Shown: positions 58,542 to 64,000 of the stretch, piece by piece | How the letters are laid out: the number at the start of each line of letters is the position of its first letter | Numbering within the stretch: the stretch's first letter is position 1 | DNA from: Bacteroidales bacterium | GTDB lineage: Bacteria; Bacteroidota; Bacteroidia; Bacteroidales; Tenuifilaceae | Direction: 5' to 3' | Assembly: GCA_028708425.1 (NCBI GenBank) | Contig: JAQVYY010000007.1 | Span: forward strand, 33,165-97,164 | DNA: 64,000 bases | Position numbers and translations under genes: made by a program | The notes under the pieces: generated by a model | Database searches by the model: none | Seen by the model: only the letters and a program-made list of their open reading frames with translations | What the model was told of the DNA's origin: nothing

Positions 58542-59534
58542 TTAAAAATCTAGCAACCTTAACCCAATGGTGAACGGGTAAAGCTCATCACCTTTATTCT
58601 GCTCAAACATAGGGGTCATATAGTAGTTTACAAAAAGGCTAATACTATTAAACCCAATGCGCGCAGTAAAACCATATCTAAAAGGGTTCATATTAAAATC
58701 ATCCCTTATTTTATCTTTGCCTTTGGTAGTCCCCTTGTAAACTATCTTCGTGTTTGAACCTATTCGAGCCCCTCCCAAAACGCCTACCGATACAAAGAAG
58801 TTATAGTACGGATGCCGGGAAGGAAGATTAAACTCTAGCAATAATGGTGCAACAAGGTGTAATGTTCTAAGACTCGACTTGGTAACATTCATATCAGGAT
58901 TACCAACATAGCTGTAATCGGCTACTGTTATACCGTTATCATCAACCCTAATGGTGTTGTTATTACGGAAACGATAAATATTAAGTTCAAGCCCCAGACC
59001 CGTAACCAGACCAACCTTGTCCGTGCCAAAACCTATGCTATACTGCATAGGATTAATGTTAAGGTTCAACGATCGGGCTTGGTTTATCTCAAAATATCTC
59101 AAATCGCCCTGCATGTTTAGCGAGTGTTCTGGATCCATAACGCCGTTTAATCCAAATTCTAAACCTGCCCAATTTCCTTTAAACCTTGGTTTGTATACGT
59201 ATTTATAGTTCTTGTTTTTATTGGAATCAAAGGTATGCTTATCCTTATTATTTGGTATTTCGATACTTGTTTTATCGCCATTTTCGATAATAATTACGTT
59301 CCTTTTTCCTACTCGAATGCGTGTTGTATCAGTAGTGCTAAACTCTTTCTTTAAATCATTAACGTAAAGGGTATCCGTTTTATTAAACGCTCCATGAACT
59401 ATAACAGTGTCTGCAGTGAATTTTATTATGGTGTCGTTTAGTTCCAATTGGCGCAGTTTTTCAATATTTATGTCTTGCGCATTGCCGTAAAAAAAGGCGA
59501 GAAAAATTAACAGTGTTGTGGCTAAAAGTTTCAT
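58542..59534 (-). CDS. Outer-membrane beta-barrel protein, likely ECF-sigma target
   Basis: A 330-residue exported protein. A signal peptide (~1-19) is followed by ~100 polar residues containing short repeats (FTADTVIVHGAFNKTDTLYV), and then a barrel of alternating aromatic strands (WAGLEFGLNGV, YSIGFGTDKVGLVTGLGLEL, YGFTARIGFNSISLFVNYY) that ends FTIGLRLLDF with a C-terminal Phe. It resembles PorT-like or OmpA-like small barrels. It lies in the same direction as the sigma/anti-sigma operon but has its own upstream signature shared with the sigma gene, so it is probably controlled by that sigma factor. Confidence 0.88.
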   Translation of the reverse strand: MKLLATTLLIFLAFFYGNAQDINIEKLRQLELNDTIIKFTADTVIVHGAFNKTDTLYVNDLKKEFSTTDTTRIRVGKRNVIIIENGDKTSIEIPNNKDKHTFDSNKNKNYKYVYKPRFKGNWAGLEFGLNGVMDPEHSLNMQGDLRYFEINQARSLNLNINPMQYSIGFGTDKVGLVTGLGLELNIYRFRNNNTIRVDDNGITVADYSYVGNPDMNVTKSSLRTLHLVAPLLLEFNLPSRHPYYNFFVSVGVLGGARIGSNTKIVYKGTTKGKDKIRDDFNMNPFRYGFTARIGFNSISLFVNYYMTPMFEQNKGDELYPFTIGLRLLDF

Positions 59535-59562
59535 GTCAATAAATTTTAAATTGTTTTGTTGT

Positions 59563-59590
59563 ATGACAGAGACGCAAATAAAAAGTTACA
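59563..59590 (-). promoter_or_regulatory. Candidate ECF-sigma promoter of the outer-membrane protein gene
   Basis: On the minus strand, TGTAACTTTTTAT (59590-59578) is followed by TGTCATA (59568-59562), with 16 bases between AAC and TGTC. The same 13-base box and the same 16-base spacing to CGTCTTA occur before the sigma gene. The -35 AAC and -10 GTC cores are typical of ECF promoters. Confidence 0.65.
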
Positions 59591-59607
59591 GTGATAGGCA
59601 ATTATAT

Positions 59608-59660
59608 TAACCCACATCGCACATTAAAATCATTAAAGGAGAGTGTAAATACGGGGTTAA
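59608..59660 (+). repeat. Interspersed repeat, copy J (hairpin 1 only)
   Basis: TAACCCACATC ... GTAAATACGGGGTTAA corresponds to hairpin 1 of the family with both arms, and nothing of hairpins 2-4. The final TTA is the stop codon (TAA on the minus strand) of the anti-sigma gene at 59657. Confidence 0.6.
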
Positions 59661-60697
59661 TTTTCCTTATCTTTCTTTACGGGCAACGATAGAGCAAAAA
59701 ATGGGGATTCGAAATTTATTCGTTTAATGTATCCATTGGCATCCGTCTCCTTAGCTAACGATATATTCTTTTCTGTAAGTCTAGCTAACCTATTTACCCC
59801 CATTTGAACCAGTTCGAAAACACCAACTTCCCGCGTACCCGAAGTAGTTTTGTTCACACTCCCTGAACGGTTATAAACCATTGCCAGTAATTCCTCCGAA
59901 TTTATACCAATATGATTTACTGCATTATAAGATATACTATTTACACCAATACTTGAAAGTTTTTGAACTGTTGCTTCGCGTTCAACTTGGACCGGTTCCA
60001 GGTTCACAACCACCTTTTTCTGAACTTTAACATCCGAACCCATGATAAGAGGTTTTACTTGCGCCAATCTTTTTACCTCAACCTTGGGTATGGGTAGGGT
60101 GGGCTCCTTAATTACCAAAGGTTTGACTAAATAATCGTTTTCCCTTTTTGGCTGATGGGTAATTGCCACAGGTTGTGCTGAATATTCCGATTTATTTGGA
60201 ATGAAAATCGAAACCCCTAATAGTATAGCAACCACGGCAGCAACCGAACCTACAGATGCAGCTAGCTGCCTGTACGTTAACCCCATAAAAGCGTACCGCT
60301 TTAGCTTCGCCTTGCCTGCGTAGGTAATCGTAGTATCGGGAATAAGCTTTGCTTTTTGGAATAGCGCAAAACCCTCAGCATTAATGTTACTCTGGGTAAG
60401 TTTTTTTTCCAGCTCCTTACTTTCGGGGGCTGTAATATCACCCTCCAGCTTGGCTATGCTGAGGTAATCCAATCGATTATCAATACCGCAGTACGATGTA
60501 TCTTTATATACAGAATGCTTGTTGGGATACTCTTGGCTAGTGGGTTGTAAAATGGTTTGCTCAAGCCCATCGAGTTCCTCGGCAAGGTGGTGGTTTAGTG
60601 CTAGGAAGCCGCGCAACTCTTTCTCCTGCGAGGGCGTCAACGTGCCATCGATATAATCTATAACGTAGAGTTCGTAGTTTTCGCTGTTAATATTCAT
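59657..60697 (-). CDS. Transmembrane anti-sigma factor
   Basis: A 346-residue protein. The N-terminal ~130 residues have the anti-sigma pattern (ENYELYVIDYIDGTLTPSQEKELRGFL, repeated as RLDYLSIAKLEGDITAPESKELEKKL). One membrane helix follows (about residues 145-168, AASVGSVAAVVAILLGVSIF), then a Pro/Val/Lys-rich periplasmic region and a short folded tail. It begins two bases downstream of the sigma gene. It likely sequesters that sigma factor and releases it upon an envelope signal. Its stop codon lies at the edge of repeat fragment J. Confidence 0.88.
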   Translation of the reverse strand: MNINSENYELYVIDYIDGTLTPSQEKELRGFLALNHHLAEELDGLEQTILQPTSQEYPNKHSVYKDTSYCGIDNRLDYLSIAKLEGDITAPESKELEKKLTQSNINAEGFALFQKAKLIPDTTITYAGKAKLKRYAFMGLTYRQLAASVGSVAAVVAILLGVSIFIPNKSEYSAQPVAITHQPKRENDYLVKPLVIKEPTLPIPKVEVKRLAQVKPLIMGSDVKVQKKVVVNLEPVQVEREATVQKLSSIGVNSISYNAVNHIGINSEELLAMVYNRSGSVNKTTSGTREVGVFELVQMGVNRLARLTEKNISLAKETDANGYIKRINFESPFFALSLPVKKDKEN

Positions 60698-60699
60698 TG

Positions 60700-61185
60700 C
60701 TATATCACCGTTTCTAAATTCCCAATATACTGTTTCAGGGCAAGCCGTGCCCGGTATATATAAACCTTTACCTGCGACTCTGTTAATCCGGTAATATCCT
60801 CAATCTCTTGATACGAATACCCCTCGTAATCCCTTAGTAAAATAACCGAACGCTGAATTTCGGGTATCTTTTTAAGCGCCTCGTGGAGAATCTCCTGCAA
60901 ATCGCTATAGCCCGAATTTGTCGAAAGGGGGTGTTCAGTTACGCTATCCAATGAGGTGCTCCGCCCGCTAATTCTAATAATGTCGATACATGCATGATAT
61001 GCCGATGTAAAGAGGTACGATTTTACCTTTATAAAATCTACATTCTCGTGCTTAACCCATAATCGCTCAAAGCAATCCTGCACAACGTCATCGGCCCTGT
61101 TGGTATCGCTCAGCATTTTTACAGCAAATCGATACAAACCATCCGCATACTTGTCAACACACGAATTATATTCCTTTGAAGTCAT
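60700..61185 (-). CDS. ECF-type RNA polymerase sigma factor
   Basis: A 161-residue sigma factor with region 2 (DTNRADDVVQDCFERLWVKHENVDFIKVKSYLF) and region 4 (LKKIPEIQRSVILLRDYEGYSYQEIEDITGLTESQVKVYIYRARLALKQYI), both intact. It lies two bases from the anti-sigma gene. The upstream TGTAAC/CGTC signature is shared with the outer-membrane protein gene at 59534, suggesting positive autoregulation. The inducing signal is not evident. Confidence 0.95.
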   Translation of the reverse strand: MTSKEYNSCVDKYADGLYRFAVKMLSDTNRADDVVQDCFERLWVKHENVDFIKVKSYLFTSAYHACIDIIRISGRSTSLDSVTEHPLSTNSGYSDLQEILHEALKKIPEIQRSVILLRDYEGYSYQEIEDITGLTESQVKVYIYRARLALKQYIGNLETVI

Positions 61186-61210
61186 TAATTATATGGGTGT
61201 TTTCGCCTAT

Positions 61211-61238
61211 AAGACGGGTAAGCGTATAAAAAGTTACA
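61211..61238 (-). promoter_or_regulatory. Candidate autoregulated ECF promoter of the sigma operon
   Basis: On the minus strand, TGTAACTTTTTAT (61238-61226) is followed after 16 bases from AAC by CGTCTTATA (61216-61208). It is identical over 13 bases to the box before the outer-membrane protein gene. It lies 28 bases before the sigma start codon. Confidence 0.65.
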
Positions 61239-61361
61239 ACAGCTACCAATGTTTTAAAAACCTAGGATCAAAAAGCGATTCAATGTTTATTTTGTTTGCA
61301 TTAGGGCTAAATTTAGGCTAAAAATTACTAAGATTGCCATAGAATTAAAAAATCAAAAAAA

Positions 61362-62153
61362 ATGAGAAGAATATTTTTAGCACTAATCACTTCAACCTTT
61401 ATTTTAGGTTGTAGCAGCGTTGCAACTGATAGTAAACAAAATATGGAGCAAGAAAACCTTACCCTTGCAACCATATGGTACCAAAACTCTCCCGAGGTAA
61501 AAGCGCTGTATTACCAAGGATTTAATATTGCGCAAGAGAGGGTACAAGAATTCCAAAAGCAAAAAAGCGATAGGCCCAAGGCAGTTGTGGTTGATTTAGA
61601 TGAAACCATGATAGACAACAGCCCCTTTCAGGGAAAGATGATTGAAACGGGCAAACCGTTTACCCCCGAGATGTGGGACGAATGGGTTACGCTTGAAAAA
61701 GCCGAGGCCATGCCGGGAGCTGTTGAGTTTACGCAATTTTGTAAAATGCAGGGGATTGAGGTTATATATCTTAGTAACCGCACTGTCGGCCAACAGCAAG
61801 CAACCATGAGCAACATGCATAAATTAGGGTTCGCCTTTGTAAAGCCCGAAAATTTTTATCTGAAAGACACTACCAGTAAAAAGGAACCACGCCGTCGACG
61901 CATATCCGAAAACTTTGACATTATCCTACTACTTGGCGATAACCTCAACGATTTTGCTCAGGTTTTTGAAGATAGGTATGAGGATTGGGGTAAAGCGAAT
62001 GTTGATGGGCAGCGCCAACAGTTTGGTCGAAAGTTTATTGTTTTCCCAAACCCCATGTATGGCGAATGGGAAAAAAATATTTACAGCTACGAGCGTGTAA
62101 AGGACGAGGAAACGCGTTTTTCTATGCGTCGTGAGACTTTAAAATCATTCTAA
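61362..62153 (+). CDS. 5'-nucleotidase / acid phosphatase lipoprotein of the e(P4) family
   Basis: A 263-residue lipoprotein (lipobox LGCSS, C17). It belongs to the HAD class: nucleophile motif VVDLDETMID, motif II YLSNR, and the C-terminal LLLGDNLNDF. It should dephosphorylate nucleotides or NMN in the envelope for uptake. The stop codon TAA is the first three bases of repeat copy K. Confidence 0.93.
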   Translation: MRRIFLALITSTFILGCSSVATDSKQNMEQENLTLATIWYQNSPEVKALYYQGFNIAQERVQEFQKQKSDRPKAVVVDLDETMIDNSPFQGKMIETGKPFTPEMWDEWVTLEKAEAMPGAVEFTQFCKMQGIEVIYLSNRTVGQQQATMSNMHKLGFAFVKPENFYLKDTTSKKEPRRRRISENFDIILLLGDNLNDFAQVFEDRYEDWGKANVDGQRQQFGRKFIVFPNPMYGEWEKNIYSYERVKDEETRFSMRRETLKSF

Positions 62154-62177
62154 CCCGCATTATTCAACAAATTTGTT
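62151..62177 (+). repeat. Interspersed repeat, copy K (left end only)
   Basis: TAACCCGCATTATTCAACAA and then ATTTGTT match the first 27 bases of the family, then the similarity stops. The fragment starts exactly at the stop codon of the phosphatase gene, so the repeat end supplies the TAA. Confidence 0.65.
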
Positions 62178-62227
62178 TTCGAAAGCATTACTTAAAACAG
62201 CCTAACGTGTGGATAGTGTTTAATCAT

Positions 62228-62235
62228 TATCTTTG
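62228..62235 (+). promoter_or_regulatory. -7 box of the U32 peptidase gene
   Basis: TATCTTTG, a full TAnnTTTG match, 17 bases before the ATG at 62253. A TGTGG 17 bases upstream is a possible but poor -33. Confidence 0.45.
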
Positions 62236-62252
62236 CACCAAACTAGCATACC

Positions 62253-63512
62253 ATGAAAATTAATCCATCGGATATTGAGATAATGGCACCAGCCGGTAAC
62301 TTCGAATCGTTAATGGCGGCTTTGCAGGCGGGAGCAAACTCGGTTTACTTTGGTGTTGGGCATCTGAATATGCGCGCCAGATCATCCATCAATTTTACTG
62401 CGGAAGACCTGCCCAAAATAGTTGGGCTATGCAATGAGCATAACGTAAAAACTTACCTAACGCTTAATACCGTTATGTACGACCACGACTTGCCTGCAAT
62501 GGAAAAAACAATCGATGCGGCAGCGGCTGCCGGAATCTCGGCAATAATAGCATCGGATCAAGCGGTAGTAAGCTATGCGCATAAACAAAACGTTGAAGTA
62601 CACCTATCCACTCAGTTAAATATCAGCAATACCGAGTCGTTAAAATTCTATTCGCAATGGGCCGACGTGGCGGTACTTGCCCGCGAGCTTACGCTGGAAC
62701 AGGTAGCTAAAATTGCTCAAAATATTGATAAGCAAAATATAGTTGGGCCCTCGGGCAACAAAATACAGCTCGAGATATTTGCCCATGGCGCCCTATGCAT
62801 GGCAGTTTCGGGCAAATGCTATATGAGCCTGCATCAGGCAAACTCATCGGCTAACCGAGGGGCATGCCTGCAAATTTGCCGACGTTCGTACACTTTAACC
62901 GATAATGAAACTGGAGACGAATTAGTGGTTGATAATGAATATATTATGTCACCCAAAGATTTGTGTACTATCGGTTTTTTAAATAAGATTCTCGACGCCG
63001 GAGTTAGAGTGCTCAAACTTGAGGGAAGAGCCCGTAGCCCCGAGTACGTTAAAACGGTTACCCAATGCTATCGCGAGGCGGTTGAAGCCATTGCTGACGA
63101 CACATACACCGAAGATAAAATTGACGGTTGGAAAAATCGTCTTTCGAAAGTATTTAACCGAGGGTTTTGGGATGGTTACTACCTGGGGCAAAGATTAGGG
63201 GAATGGAGCAAGCATTACGGCAGCTTGGCAACCGAGCGAAAGGTTTATGTTGGAAAAATAACGAACTTTTACTCTAATCTGGGCGTGGCAGAGCTTAAAC
63301 CCGAAGCGAGCGAGATATCGACAAACGATAAGGTGCTGATTATTGGGCCAACAACCGGAGTAGTTGAACTAACAGCTGAAGACATTAGGGTTGATGATAA
63401 AACCGTGGAACAATGCCCTAAGGGAGTAAAATGCTCTTTTAAACTACCCGATATAGTAAGAAGAAATGATAAGCTGTATAAAGTTGTTAAGATAGATCCA
63501 AACGATTTGTAG
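62253..63512 (+). CDS. Peptidase U32 family protein (TrhP/YegQ-like)
   Basis: A 419-residue protein. It begins IMAPAGNFESLMAALQAGANSVYFG and carries the family signature around FAHGALCMAVSGKCYMS with several conserved cysteines (CMAVSGKC, NRGACLQICRRSY) and LKLEGRARSPEYV. A C-terminal beta domain follows. Members with this layout (TrhP) support prephenate-dependent 5-hydroxylation of tRNA U34; others are annotated as collagenase-like peptidases. The tRNA role is more likely from length and cysteine pattern, but not certain. Confidence 0.93.
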   Translation: MKINPSDIEIMAPAGNFESLMAALQAGANSVYFGVGHLNMRARSSINFTAEDLPKIVGLCNEHNVKTYLTLNTVMYDHDLPAMEKTIDAAAAAGISAIIASDQAVVSYAHKQNVEVHLSTQLNISNTESLKFYSQWADVAVLARELTLEQVAKIAQNIDKQNIVGPSGNKIQLEIFAHGALCMAVSGKCYMSLHQANSSANRGACLQICRRSYTLTDNETGDELVVDNEYIMSPKDLCTIGFLNKILDAGVRVLKLEGRARSPEYVKTVTQCYREAVEAIADDTYTEDKIDGWKNRLSKVFNRGFWDGYYLGQRLGEWSKHYGSLATERKVYVGKITNFYSNLGVAELKPEASEISTNDKVLIIGPTTGVVELTAEDIRVDDKTVEQCPKGVKCSFKLPDIVRRNDKLYKVVKIDPNDL

Positions 63513-63565
63513 GCAAAAAAGAATTTTTTTAAAATTGCGTTCTAAGTTCGAAACTTATACCAATC

Positions 63566-63898
63566 CTACTTTACAGGCACACAAACTTTGTTAACCGGGT
63601 TAAAGTATGTACCCAACGATTTTGCCAGAACAACGGCAACCGGAATGCCAACTATTGTAAAGAATAAGCCAACTATTTGGCACAGGGTTACAATGGCTAG
63701 TATCAATCCGATAGGAAAATAAAAAATGCTAACGATAATACCGTAAGCCTTCCAAAGGCTGTTTTGCTTTTTGTTTAGCGTATTTCGGCTAACCATTTTC
63801 ATTGAAAACGGCGTCAACAAAAATTGCGATAGCTGGATCAATCCAAGTCCAATGGGAGCTGCAATAATTGTTATACCTAAATTGAGCGATTTGTGCAA
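63566..63898 (-). CDS. YccF-like small inner-membrane protein
   Basis: A 110-residue protein with about three hydrophobic segments and the motif FTIVGIPVAVVLAKSLGTYFNPV, which resembles the second half of YccF domains (IGIPFGLQ...). Function unknown; YccF proteins are short membrane proteins of uncharacterised role. It is convergent with the U32 gene. The assignment is tentative, the ORF is likely real. The following 102 bases to the window edge show no feature. Confidence 0.6.
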   Translation of the reverse strand: MHKSLNLGITIIAAPIGLGLIQLSQFLLTPFSMKMVSRNTLNKKQNSLWKAYGIIVSIFYFPIGLILAIVTLCQIVGLFFTIVGIPVAVVLAKSLGTYFNPVNKVCVPVK

Positions 63899-64000
63899 AA
63901 AAAGATAAAAGATAGTTTGTTTAATACCCTGATAATGTGTAATTTAAAGGTATCAAAACTAATAAATAACACTTCACCATTTGGGTGCACAAAACTATCT

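Overview
The window reads as chromosomal DNA of a Bacteroidota bacterium, most likely a Bacteroidales/Marinilabiliales-type organism. The evidence is a SusC/SusD pair with a hybrid two-component (HTCS) regulator, a type IX secretion (T9SS) C-terminal sorting domain, DUF2723 and DUF4292 proteins, FecI-like sigma/anti-sigma pairs, AT-rich spacers, and -7 elements of the TAnnTTTG type. The genus is not determined. No rRNA, tRNA, CRISPR array, integrase or transposase was recognised.

Layout. 1-4165 (-): HTCS sensor/regulator, open at the left edge and absent from the ORF track. 4540-19559 (+): a polysaccharide utilisation locus (PUL) with a secreted multidomain protein of an unrecognised glycosidase-like family, a GH130 enzyme, an MFS transporter, a lipoprotein paralogue of the first protein, SusC, SusD, a LamG lipoprotein and a GH13 lipoprotein. 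20038-24708: nadA and ruvB (+), then a Crp/Fnr regulator, pheS and a cyclophilin (-). 24896-35792 (+): a packed series of patatin/outer-membrane protein, flippase, dut, TPR lipoprotein, DUF4292 lipoprotein, M23 coiled-coil protein, RsbW-like ATPase, ybeY and mnmG. 35793-44456 (+): two parS-like palindromes, ade, phosphate transporter, uvrC, hybrid histidine kinase. 44457-47052 (-): alpha/beta hydrolase, atpC, atpD. 47680-56307 (+): TPR membrane protein, pepE, AbgT-family transporter, DUF2723 protein. 56508-61185 (-): two sigma/anti-sigma loci, one with a broken sigma gene and one intact with an outer-membrane protein. 61362-63898: acid phosphatase lipoprotein, U32 peptidase, YccF-like membrane protein.

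How the genes work together. The PUL couples outer-membrane glycan binding and import (SusC/SusD/LamG) to surface or periplasmic cleavage (two paralogous proteins, GH13), inner-membrane uptake (MFS) and likely cytoplasmic processing (GH130), with the divergent HTCS as sensor. The intact ECF sigma/anti-sigma operon and the downstream outer-membrane protein gene share an upstream signature (TGTAACTTTTTAT, then 16 nt from AAC to a GTC core), which suggests one autoregulated regulon.

Most unusual feature. A family of interspersed ~148-bp repeats occurs in intergenic DNA: eight full-length or nearly full-length copies plus three partial ones. Each full copy folds into about four hairpins, and some stems show paired (compensatory) changes between copies. 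All copies have the same orientation whatever the direction of neighbouring genes. Ten of the eleven lie in 35.9-62.2 kb. I do not recognise this family. It could be a structured RNA, a MITE-like element or a structural DNA element.
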